Source: Bacteroidetes bacterium 4572_114
GTDB lineage: Bacteria > Bacteroidota > Bacteroidia > Bacteroidales > 4484-276
Assembly: GCA_002254335.1 (NCBI GenBank)
Contig: NIVA01000069.1
Span: 1 to 7,780 of the forward strand
DNA length: 7,780 nucleotides
Reading direction: 5' to 3'
A program made the position numbers and the translations under genes. Every line of letters starts with the position of its first letter. Positions within the stretch are counted from its first letter, which is position 1. Under the pieces are notes generated by a model, which saw nothing but the letters and a program-made list of their open reading frames with translations, searched no databases and had not been told where the DNA came from. This document shows positions 1 to 6,583 of this stretch, piece after piece.

Positions 1-2856
1 ATTACCTTTACACTTTCAGTAACCAACAACGGCCCGTCAGATGCAACAGGCGTATCAGTTGTTGACCAGTTGCCATCAGGTTATACATATGTTTCAGATA
101 ATGGGGGAGGGGCTTATGTTCCCGGCACCGGCATCTGGACAATCGGCAACCTTTCCATTGGTACAGCCACAATGTTAGCAATCACGGCCACGGTAAATGC
201 CACAGGAAATTATGTCAACACTGCAACCGTTTCGGGCAACGAAGACGACAACACCCCCGGCAACAATACCGATGATGAATCCACGACACCTAACCCGGTT
301 GCTGACTTGGTTATTACAAAAGATGATGGTGCAACTACATTTACACCTCCAACAGATGTCATATATACAATTACAGTTACCAACAATGGGCCATGTGATG
401 TAACCGGGGCTGGTGTTAGTGACATTGCACCGGACGGAACTTCTATCGCATCATGGTCAGCTGTGGTAATTGGTTCTGCGGGTGTAAGCAATAGCAGTGG
501 AAATGGTGACCTGGTTGAAACGGTCAATATTGTTGCCGGACCGGGCAATTCCGTAGTGTTTACTTTAACCCTTCAGGTACCATCAGGTTTTACCGATGTC
601 CTGGAAAACACTGCATCAGTTGCAGCACCGGTAGGTGTTACCGATCCAATAACTGACAATAACAGTGCTACCGATAGTAATGATTACTTGTTTGTAAACG
701 AAATTCCTATTGCAACTGATAATGAATTTGCCGTTGATGGGAATACTGCGGTACATTCAGCGAATATGATTACCGATGATGAGAGACATGGTACCGATAG
801 TGATCCGGACAGTCATCCACTCACAGTTACTGAAATTGATGGGGTTCAAACCACAACGGGTACAATTACAGGCGTATATGGAACGCTGACATGGATCTCT
901 GATGGAAGTTACACCTATACCCTGGATACTGACAATACAGATTATTTAGAACTTGATGAAGGTGAGAATGTTGTTGAAACATTTCTCTACCAGATTACTG
1001 ATGGTTTTGGTGGATTTGCCAGCGCAAATATTATAGTAAATGTGATGGGTCAAAATGATGCCCCTATTGCCAACGACGATGCCGGCTCAACAGACGAAGA
1101 CACCCCGTTGGTCGTTGCGTCACCAGGCATACTTATAAATGATACGGATGTGGACGATGAACCACTTTCAGTAGGAGAGGTCAATGGCGAGACGGCCGAT
1201 GTTGGAAATCAAATCACACTTCCATCAGGGGCGTTGCTCACAGTCAATGCCGATGGCTCTTATACATACGACCCCAATGGCCAGTACGATCAATTGAACC
1301 AGGGTGAAAGCACTACTGATAGTTTTATTTACACAGCTTGCGATGAAATCCTGTGTGATGGGGCCACGGTTATAATAACGATACATGGGATAAATTTACC
1401 TCCTGTGGCAGTTAATGACAATGTTGATGGTAGTGCGCTGGCTGTAATTACATTGAATGTGACGATAAATGATAGTGATGTTGATGGAAACCTAGAACCT
1501 GGAACAGTGAGTTTTGATCCGGCAAGTGTTCCTTCGGGTGTTGGCACAGATACCGATTTGGATGGGGACATCGACCAGGTAGTATGTTCTGAAGGCACTT
1601 GGGCTGTCGATGAAACTGGTGAAGTGACATTCACGCCATCTGGTGGGAATTATATCGACCCAACCCCAATCGAATATACAATAAGCGATGCAGGTGGCCT
1701 CATTTCAAATGTAGCGGTCATCACACTGGATTACATACCGGTGGCAAGTAATGATGAAATTTTGGAAGTTGTGGTAGGACAGGCAGCAACAATCAACGTA
1801 ACCTTAAATGATACTGATGGGGATGAGGTGGATGCCACGACAGTTGATCTGGATGCTTCAGGTATCGCCAATGCGAGCTGCACTGACACAGGGTTGGATG
1901 GCGATTGCATTGAGGTAACAGTTACCGATGAAGGAATATGGTCGGTGGACGAAACTACCGGTGAAGTAACCTTTACACCGGATGTAAACCTGGCCGGCGA
2001 TCCTACCCCAATGACATATACTGTGGAAGATGACGAGGGAAATACATCTAATGCCGCAACGGTTTCAATTACCTACATATGTTCATCGGTACAACTGAAA
2101 ATATTTATGGAAGGCCCTTATCAGGCAGGGGGTTCGATGACAACTACTTTAAATGACAATCACCTGTTGCCTGGTCAGGATAAGGATTTGTCATCCAGTT
2201 TTGCTGTCCGCCTAAAAGCTACCCATACACCCTTTGGCCATCCCTATAATGTGGCGCCCTGGAACTATACTGATAACCTGGGATTAGGTTTTGGTGATGA
2301 TAGCCATCCTGATGCTGACCCGGGTGGGGTCATACCATATGATCCTGATGTTGTTGATTGGATATTGGTAACAGTGAGGGAAGGGGGCATACTTCCCGCG
2401 AATAACATCTGGAGGTGCACAGGTTGGTTAAAGAGCGATGGCACGGTAACGTTCCCGGAAGAATGTGCTTGTTTGAGTGTTAAATCCGGCGAGGACTACT
2501 ACATTTTAGTTGAGCATCGCAACCATCTGGGTGTAATGTCGCCAACCCCTGTAAATAAATTGAATGGCACTAAAATTTTGGAATGGGATTTTACTGTTGG
2601 TAATTCATATCAACCGATTTTCAGGATAGGCCAAAAAGAAGTAGAAACGGGCAAATGGGCCATGATTTCTGCAAACGGGAATCAGATAAATTCTATAAGT
2701 GCCATTAATTCCGCCGACCATACAAGTTGGAAAGAAGATCAGAATGGTGTTAATTACCTGTTTGGGGATTTTAACCTGAATGTAATCTCCAACTCGGAGG
2801 ATGAAACAATTTGGAAAATCAATCAAAACAAAACATCAGGTGTAGTATTCTATTAA
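1..2856 (+). CDS. Large modular surface protein, 5'-truncated by the window (DUF11, VCBS/cadherin-like and CshA-type repeats, dockerin-like end)
   Basis: The frame is open from base 1, so the true start lies outside the window; 951 residues are visible. Counting from the first codon: the end of one DUF11 repeat (about 1-95, with TNNGPSDATG), a second DUF11 (101-230, TNNGPCDVTG), two VCBS/cadherin-like Ig repeats (234-345 and 352-465, with NDTDVDDEPLS and DGSYTYDPNG), two CshA-type fibril repeats (469-577 and 580-693, each ending GEVTFTP...DPTP..YT), then a C-terminal module (694-880, LKIFMEGPY, APWNY, VDWILVTVRE, VEHRNHLGVMS) that I recognise from many secreted Bacteroidota proteins. The last 70 residues resemble a decayed dockerin-like pair of Ca loops. 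Inferred role: extracellular adhesin or stalk. No catalytic motif is seen. No T9SS tail follows, which is odd beside gene 2. By analogy with the third gene, the missing start may carry the same eight-cysteine module. Confidence 0.9.
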   Translation: MTFTLSVTNNGPSDATGVSVVDQLPSGYTYVSDNGGGAYVPGTGIWTIGNLSIGTATMLAITATVNATGNYVNTATVSGNEDDNTPGNNTDDESTTPNPVADLVITKDDGATTFTPPTDVIYTITVTNNGPCDVTGAGVSDIAPDGTSIASWSAVVIGSAGVSNSSGNGDLVETVNIVAGPGNSVVFTLTLQVPSGFTDVLENTASVAAPVGVTDPITDNNSATDSNDYLFVNEIPIATDNEFAVDGNTAVHSANMITDDERHGTDSDPDSHPLTVTEIDGVQTTTGTITGVYGTLTWISDGSYTYTLDTDNTDYLELDEGENVVETFLYQITDGFGGFASANIIVNVMGQNDAPIANDDAGSTDEDTPLVVASPGILINDTDVDDEPLSVGEVNGETADVGNQITLPSGALLTVNADGSYTYDPNGQYDQLNQGESTTDSFIYTACDEILCDGATVIITIHGINLPPVAVNDNVDGSALAVITLNVTINDSDVDGNLEPGTVSFDPASVPSGVGTDTDLDGDIDQVVCSEGTWAVDETGEVTFTPSGGNYIDPTPIEYTISDAGGLISNVAVITLDYIPVASNDEILEVVVGQAATINVTLNDTDGDEVDATTVDLDASGIANASCTDTGLDGDCIEVTVTDEGIWSVDETTGEVTFTPDVNLAGDPTPMTYTVEDDEGNTSNAATVSITYICSSVQLKIFMEGPYQAGGSMTTTLNDNHLLPGQDKDLSSSFAVRLKATHTPFGHPYNVAPWNYTDNLGLGFGDDSHPDADPGGVIPYDPDVVDWILVTVREGGILPANNIWRCTGWLKSDGTVTFPEECACLSVKSGEDYYILVEHRNHLGVMSPTPVNKLNGTKILEWDFTVGNSYQPIFRIGQKEVETGKWAMISANGNQINSISAINSADHTSWKEDQNGVNYLFGDFNLNVISNSEDETIWKINQNKTSGVVFY
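1405..2079 (+). repeat. Two tandem CshA-type fibril repeats within the first gene
   Basis: Two consecutive units of about 110 residues each follow the CshA plan: NDxDxD near the start, then a GTVSFDP- or ATTVDLD-type strand, then a G-x-W-x-VDE-TGEVTFTP strand, then DPTP-x-x-YT. The first unit contains a TSP3/EF-hand-like acidic run, DTDLDGDID, at 1549-1575; the second has the weaker DTGLDGDC in the same place. In this family such repeats form extended stalks. A related single unit occurs in the third gene at about residues 185-292. Confidence 0.75.
2683..2802 (+). other. Decayed dockerin-like calcium-loop pair at the C-terminus of the first gene
   Basis: Two 12-residue stretches with EF-hand-loop spacing sit near the C-terminus. 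The second (2767-2802, DFNLNVISNSED) has D1, N3, N5, N9 and D12 and is preceded by G, as in dockerin-like loops of related Bacteroidota proteins. The first (2683-2718, QINSISAINSAD) keeps only N3, I8, N9 and D12. Both are followed by a Trp (HTSW and ETIW), which supports an internal duplication. The usual D5-G6 is missing from both, so Ca binding may be weak or lost. Confidence 0.5.
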
Positions 2857-2866
2857 ACACCAAAAT
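2855..2866 (+). repeat. AAACACCAAAAT block, copy 1
   Basis: This 12-nt sequence overlaps the stop codon of the first gene and recurs exactly at 6334-6345, upstream of the third gene. In both places a TTCC dyad follows 66-69 bp later. It seems to mark the left edge of a duplicated upstream control region. Confidence 0.5.
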
Positions 2867-2920
2867 ATTGAGAAATTATTAGTTTCCTTAAGATGAAGCA
2901 ATCCTATTTTAAGAAGACAT

Positions 2921-2935
2921 TTCCAACATAGGGAA
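2921..2935. promoter_or_regulatory. Imperfect TTCCAA dyad, candidate activator site upstream of the second gene
   Basis: TTCCAACATAGGGAA is a degraded version of the perfect dyad found upstream of the third gene (10 of 15 positions identical). It starts 81 bp before the GG of the -24-like element, against 83 bp in the third gene's copy. The conserved spacing supports a shared control element; binding by an enhancer-type activator is inference. Confidence 0.35.
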
Positions 2936-2997
2936 AAGATTAAATTGGCTTCACATTTTACGTTCCTGTTAATCAGTGTTTTCAAAAATTTCTTTTT

Positions 2998-3016
2998 GCG
3001 TGGTATAGAGATTGTT
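2998..3016 (+). promoter_or_regulatory. Degenerate sigma-54-like promoter of the second gene
   Basis: GCGTGG followed by TATAGAGATTGTT keeps the GG-N10-G frame of a sigma-54 element and aligns without gaps to the consensus-like promoter upstream of the third gene (11 of 16 positions from TGG onward). The C of GGC is T, and the -12 GC is GT. If active, transcription would start near 3027, giving a leader of about 90 nt before the ATG at 3120. It could equally be a decayed, inactive copy. Confidence 0.35.
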
Positions 3017-3100
3017 CAGTAGTGAAAACATAATCGAAATTGTAAATAACGAATAAGTACCTGGCAATATGGATGAATTTACTAACCTTGGGTCAATTAT

Positions 3101-3119
3101 AAAAAAACATAAAGAAATC
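3101..3119 (+). promoter_or_regulatory. A-rich translation-initiation region that sets the start of the second gene
   Basis: The tract is A-rich with no Shine-Dalgarno match, as is usual in Bacteroidota. It leads directly into ATG-TCT-AAA-TTT-AAA-CT. The third gene has nearly the same arrangement: an A-run at about 6775-6784, then ATG-TCA-AAA-TTT-AAA-CT at 6795. The conservation begins around this tract and favours 3120 over the in-frame ATG at 3069. Confidence 0.6.
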
Positions 3120-3665
3120 ATGTCTAAATTTAAACTGTTCTTCTTGTCCGTCATATTTACTTTTATGGCATATAACATACAGGCACAATCAATGAACTGG
3201 GTGCTGATGCCTAACGGTACCGGTAATGGTGAGTGTACTAGCACCACCGATTGTGAATCCGGCATAATGTGCTATGGCTTGGAATATACCCCAAGTTTAA
3301 CTGGTGTCCTTACTAGTTATACCACAGGTTTTTTTGCAACCTGTACATCGGAAGGGAACCCGATCTTTTCAAATGGATCGTGTGTTATGGTTGATAACAG
3401 TCAGGTCATTGAAGCCTGCCAGGACTATGGCCTGGTATTGTTTAATAGTTCGGGTAATTCCGGTAGTCCGGTTAATAATATTCTTACCGCAGGGGTCCCG
3501 ATAATATTGCACCAGGTTTGTTTTACCCTTCCAAGTGGGGATTACACGATAATTTCAGAAGATATTGTTACCGATCTCACTACAAATATTGATTTGCCTG
3601 ATGGAACATCAATTACCGAGTTCCCGGCCTATTCTGAATTTGCCCTTTACCGGGATGAAGTGTGC
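3120..3665 (+). other. Shared signal peptide plus eight-cysteine module, copy in the second gene
   Basis: Residues 1-182. Cysteines at 39, 45, 51, 75, 88, 100, 134 and 182 are all at the same positions in the third gene, with no gaps between them. The best conserved blocks are TGVLTSYTTGFF, GLVLFNSSGNSG, TAGVP and HQVCFT. Paired cysteines in an exported protein suggest disulfides. The alternation of short hydrophobic strands is compatible with an Ig- or cohesin-like beta-sandwich, but I do not recognise a named family. Confidence 0.7.
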
Positions 3666-5996
3666 CCTGCCATAATAGTGGCAAATGATGACGACTTCAG
3701 TGGAAATCCAATCAATGACATTAGCGGCGGTATGGCAGGAAATGTATTGATCAATGACATGTTGAATGGTGTGGCCGTAACTCCCAATGATGTTGATGTG
3801 AACGTAATTGATAACGGTGGGTTGACAGGGTTGGACATTGATGCTAATGGCAATATGTTTGTTCCGGCGGGTACACCTGAAGGGACATATTATGTGGGTT
3901 ATCAAATTTGCGAAAGCCCGGATTTTATAAATTGCGACAATGCCATGGCAACAATTGTAGTTGATGAAAATGCCAATAATACCCTTATGCCAACAGCCGT
4001 TGCAGGTGTTGATATTGAAGTGTGTGAAGATGCACAGTTCGTAGAATTACACGGGCAGTCATTAAACGCCTCCGGTGTGATGTGGAATGGGGGAGAAGGC
4101 TTTTTCAACGATCCGCAGTCAGCAGTAACGATATACTATTTTACACAAGGGGATATTTTGGCAGGTAATGTAGAACTTTGCCTCACGGCCTTTGCTATTG
4201 ATCCAGAAAATGGAAATTATACCGATTGCCTGACATTGACACTCGTTCCGGCCCCGGATGCATATGCCGGCGGCGACAACACTATTTGTGAAGGTCAAAG
4301 CTTTAGTTTGGCCAGTGCAGTGGCCTACGGTTACACCAACCTTGAATGGTCCACCAATGGCGATGGGGAATTTGATTTTATTGATATTGAAAATCCGGTT
4401 TATGCCCCCGGGCCTTTCGACCAGGCCAACGGTGGCACTGAACTTTGCCTCACTGCCTGGCCCCAATCGGGTTGTACTGAAACTGATGTTGATTGCATGG
4501 CCCTTACAATTATGGCCCAGCCAACAGTTGAGATTGAAACTAGTACTTTAGGGTTAAGTTGCGAAAACTATGATGTAATTAATGGTGAATGGTTTCCGAT
4601 AGTCATGGCAGTTAACACAACCGGTGACCTTGGCCCTGTGCAATGGACTACCACCGGGGATGGTTATTTTAATGATCCAACAGATGTAAACGCAATTTAC
4701 TATCTCGGTTTGGATGATATCTGGAGAGGGGATGTTGAATTATGTATTGAAATACAGGATGTCGGCTCATGTCAGTTTATTGCATCTGACTGTATGATGA
4801 TCCATGTGCCACAGCAATTGATTTATTTTGATCATGATGCCTGGTGGGGGATATCCTCCTACCTCGAACCTGATATGAATTCCGTATCCGATGTGATGGA
4901 TCCACTGGTGCTTGTGCCAGGATCACAACATCTCGTAAGAATGTTCAATGAACAAGGCCAGTATTACTGGCCGGAGCAAAATCCCCCTATAAACAACATA
5001 GGTGACTGGGCCTCGGTTGGGTATAAAATAAAAACCAAGAATAGCCCTGCTTGCCTTCCCATATATGGCGATTCGCTCACTGACCAGATTTTTGTAGTGG
5101 ACGGGACATATACATTCTTGCCCGTACTTACAAATGTTCCGGTAGATATTGATGATCTGTTTGGTTCACATATAAATGATATCCTGTTGATTTTCGACTG
5201 GCCAACAGGTGACCTCTGGACTCAGGTGTACTCCGACTTTGAAGAGTTATTGCCAGGCAGGTCATATCTGCTGGTAAACAGGACTGACAACAGTTACACC
5301 ATTGAGTTTCCGGATTTTGACCCTGCCGCACCACATATATTTCCCAGTTCAATGGACAATATTGTGATGAACCGTTCCCCTTGGAACGATGTTAAGAACA
5401 CATCACAGCCACATCTTTTAATGTTTGCAGATGAAGCACTCATAGACTTGATGCCCGGAGATATCATTGGGGCCTTTAATGGTTCGGACGAATGTTTTGG
5501 CATGGCCGAATATGAAGGGGTAGGGAGTTTGTACAAACTTATTGCAATGGGAAATGACCCATATTCGAAATTTATAGATGGCTTTAAAACCGGAGAGGCA
5601 ATGAAATTTAAATTGTACCGTCCTGGTGTTGGTATAAGTATGGACGTAACTTTGGGATTTGACCCTGAATATCCTAATTACGATGGTAAATTTGCAACAA
5701 ATGGCGTTTCCAGGGTAATTGATTTAACCATGGACGTTACTTCGGTAAATAACTTCGGTAACGGTAATCATATCAATATCTTTCCCAACCCGGCCATCGA
5801 ATCAGTCAATATTACATCAGGCATGGATATGCTTAGTATAACGATACTCAACCATATTGGACAAAAAATGTTGTTTAAGGAAGTCAGGGGCAAGGCCAGT
5901 CAGATAAATGTTTCGTATTGCCCAACTGGCATTTATTTCATGCGCATCGAAACCAAAGACGGAAATATGGTTACCAGGCGCATTGTGATTGAATAG
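3120..5996 (+). CDS. T9SS-exported multidomain surface protein with an eight-cysteine N-terminal module and PKD-like repeats
   Basis: A complete protein of 958 residues. The start at 3120 is chosen because MSKFKLFF is shared with the third gene and begins a normal signal peptide, with likely cleavage near QA/QS at residues 22-24. Domains: eight-cysteine module (24-182); Bacteroidota Ig-like repeat (188-283, with NVLINDMLNG and FVPAGTPEGTYYVGYQIC); three PKD/SprB-like Ig repeats (about 290-376, 378-466 and 468-563; the first two have GVMWNGGEGFFNDP and GDNTICEG, the third WTTTGDGYFNDP); a two-part module (567-735, WWGISSYLEPD, YYWPEQ, INNIGDW); a module at about 760-870 (MPGDIIGAFNGSDECFGM, MKFKLYRP); and a T9SS type A sorting domain (886-958). 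Export is therefore by Sec and then T9SS, to the cell surface or outside. Inferred role: adhesion or matrix. No enzymatic motif is seen. The two late modules are recognised from other T9SS proteins but have no firm function. Confidence 0.93.
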   Translation: MSKFKLFFLSVIFTFMAYNIQAQSMNWVLMPNGTGNGECTSTTDCESGIMCYGLEYTPSLTGVLTSYTTGFFATCTSEGNPIFSNGSCVMVDNSQVIEACQDYGLVLFNSSGNSGSPVNNILTAGVPIILHQVCFTLPSGDYTIISEDIVTDLTTNIDLPDGTSITEFPAYSEFALYRDEVCPAIIVANDDDFSGNPINDISGGMAGNVLINDMLNGVAVTPNDVDVNVIDNGGLTGLDIDANGNMFVPAGTPEGTYYVGYQICESPDFINCDNAMATIVVDENANNTLMPTAVAGVDIEVCEDAQFVELHGQSLNASGVMWNGGEGFFNDPQSAVTIYYFTQGDILAGNVELCLTAFAIDPENGNYTDCLTLTLVPAPDAYAGGDNTICEGQSFSLASAVAYGYTNLEWSTNGDGEFDFIDIENPVYAPGPFDQANGGTELCLTAWPQSGCTETDVDCMALTIMAQPTVEIETSTLGLSCENYDVINGEWFPIVMAVNTTGDLGPVQWTTTGDGYFNDPTDVNAIYYLGLDDIWRGDVELCIEIQDVGSCQFIASDCMMIHVPQQLIYFDHDAWWGISSYLEPDMNSVSDVMDPLVLVPGSQHLVRMFNEQGQYYWPEQNPPINNIGDWASVGYKIKTKNSPACLPIYGDSLTDQIFVVDGTYTFLPVLTNVPVDIDDLFGSHINDILLIFDWPTGDLWTQVYSDFEELLPGRSYLLVNRTDNSYTIEFPDFDPAAPHIFPSSMDNIVMNRSPWNDVKNTSQPHLLMFADEALIDLMPGDIIGAFNGSDECFGMAEYEGVGSLYKLIAMGNDPYSKFIDGFKTGEAMKFKLYRPGVGISMDVTLGFDPEYPNYDGKFATNGVSRVIDLTMDVTSVNNFGNGNHINIFPNPAIESVNITSGMDMLSITILNHIGQKMLFKEVRGKASQINVSYCPTGIYFMRIETKDGNMVTRRIVIE
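5775..5993 (+). other. T9SS type A C-terminal sorting domain of the second gene
   Basis: Residues 886-958 follow the Por-secretion tail pattern: NIFPNPA, then a short strand (VNITS), then ILNHIGQKMLFKEV, then a Y-C-P-TGIYFMRIETKDG turn, ending RRIVIE at the stop. In this family the domain directs passage through the T9SS translocon and is removed, usually with attachment to the surface. Family usual length is about 70-80 residues, so this copy looks intact. Confidence 0.92.
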
Positions 5997-6089
5997 TTCT
6001 GATTTATTCAAATAACAAAACAAGTTGCTGAACTCAGTGATTTGTAAAATAGTGTTTTATTTATCCGTAAGGTATTGCTTAAACCAAAT

Positions 6090-6141
6090 TGCCCGTCCGG
6101 TATGTCTGCCATTACTTTCTGGCAAGCAGGCCGGACGGGCA
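6090..6141. terminator. GC-rich hairpin downstream of the second gene, candidate terminator or palindromic repeat
   Basis: GCCCGTCCGG (6091-6100) pairs perfectly with CCGGACGGGC (6131-6140), and a T-A pair closes the base. The stem continues inward, with two mismatches and two G-T pairs, to TGCC/GGCA (6107-6110 with 6121-6124) around a 10-nt loop. It lies about 95 nt after the stop codon and stands out as GC-rich in AT-rich surroundings. No T-run follows on either strand, so it is not a classic intrinsic terminator. A REP-like dispersed palindrome is the main alternative. Confidence 0.45.
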
Positions 6142-6333
6142 GCGAGTATCCATTCTGATTTCCTCTAGTTGTTTGTATCTTCAATTGTTGGGGTGCAGGA
6201 GTTCAAACAATTAACCTATTCCCCTCATGGATGCCCCTAGTCTCATTACTCCATTTTCCCTTGCCCAAATGTTCAGGCGGGCATTCATCTGTGTAAATGT
6301 ATTTAGCATATCATTTGTGGGATGATTATACTA

Positions 6334-6345
6334 AAACACCAAAAT
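6334..6345 (+). repeat. AAACACCAAAAT block, copy 2
   Basis: Exact second copy of the 12-nt sequence at 2855-2866. The preceding bases are also alike (TATTA in one, TACTA in the other). It marks the left end of the homologous control region upstream of the third gene. Confidence 0.5.
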
Positions 6346-6402
6346 CCCTGGGGACATTAAAGCGAACCCCATTTTGTAAAGCCTCCAGTTTTTAGAGCGA
6401 AA

Positions 6403-6417
6403 TTCCAAATATTGGAA
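6403..6417. promoter_or_regulatory. Perfect TTCCAA-N3-TTGGAA dyad, candidate enhancer-binding site
   Basis: TTCCAAATATTGGAA has two perfect 6-bp arms around ATA. Its centre is 76 bp before the -24 GG and about 100 bp before the predicted transcription start, the usual range for a sigma-54 activator site. A decayed counterpart sits at nearly the same distance before the second gene. The binding protein is unknown. Confidence 0.45.
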
Positions 6418-6484
6418 AAAACCTATTACCACAACTTCTCCTATAATGTTTAAAGTCAGATAGATTAAAAATAATTATTTGGCG

Positions 6485-6500
6485 TGGCACATAGCTTGCT
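6485..6500 (+). promoter_or_regulatory. Sigma-54 (RpoN)-type -24/-12 promoter of the third gene
   Basis: TGGCAC-ATAGC-TTGCT matches the sigma-54 core TGGCAC-N5-TTGC(A/T) at every core position, with the obligatory GG (6486-6487) and GC (6498-6499) exactly 10 nt apart. The only departure from the wider consensus is A instead of G just after TGGCAC. Transcription would start near 6511, leaving a leader of about 285 nt before ATG 6795. A 6-bp inverted repeat (TGGCGT 6480-6485, ACGCCA 6505-6510) encloses it and might be a repressor site or chance. Confidence 0.6.
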
Positions 6501-6583
6501 ATAAACGCCATACGCCTATTAAAGTAGGGATTAAAGGTTATTTAATACTTAAAGTCAGGGAATGTTAACACTATCAGGAACTC

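Noticed and set aside
70..2856. Start of the first gene at the TTG at 70
   Set aside because: The frame is open to base 1 and the upstream codons complete a DUF11 repeat (TNNGPSDATG), so the gene begins before the window.
3069..3119. Upstream in-frame ATG at 3069 as the start of the second gene
   Set aside because: It would place 17 mostly polar residues before the signal peptide. The paralog starts at MSKFKLFF, and conservation begins at ATG 3120 and its A-rich leader.
2969..3265. Minus-strand 98-codon frame across the promoter region of the second gene
   Set aside because: It overlaps the signal peptide codons and the conserved control elements and shows no domain. It looks like a chance frame in AT-rich DNA.
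210..6023. Open frames of 60-115 codons on the minus strand, and out-of-frame plus-strand frames, inside the three large genes
   Set aside because: All but a few overlap the long coding frames entirely, have low-complexity or repeat-derived composition, and show no recognisable domains. They are shadows of the large genes.
6211..6309. Minus-strand 32-codon frame (MLNTFTQMNARLNIWARENG...)
   Set aside because: The peptide composition looks protein-like, but it is short, has no clear initiation signal and no recognised family. A gene remnant is possible but not supported.
6480..6510. TGGCGT/ACGCCA inverted repeat around the sigma-54-type promoter as a stem-loop or operator
   Set aside because: The arms are only 6 bp, 19 nt apart, and not conserved before gene 2. 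It is mentioned with the promoter but not called as a separate feature.
6450..6558. Direct repeat TTAAAGTCAG at 6450-6459 and 6549-6558, straddling the sigma-54-type promoter
   Set aside because: A 10-bp AT-rich direct repeat on both sides of the promoter does not fit the upstream placement of an activator site and could be chance. A related TTAATCAG before gene 2 is too weak to count.
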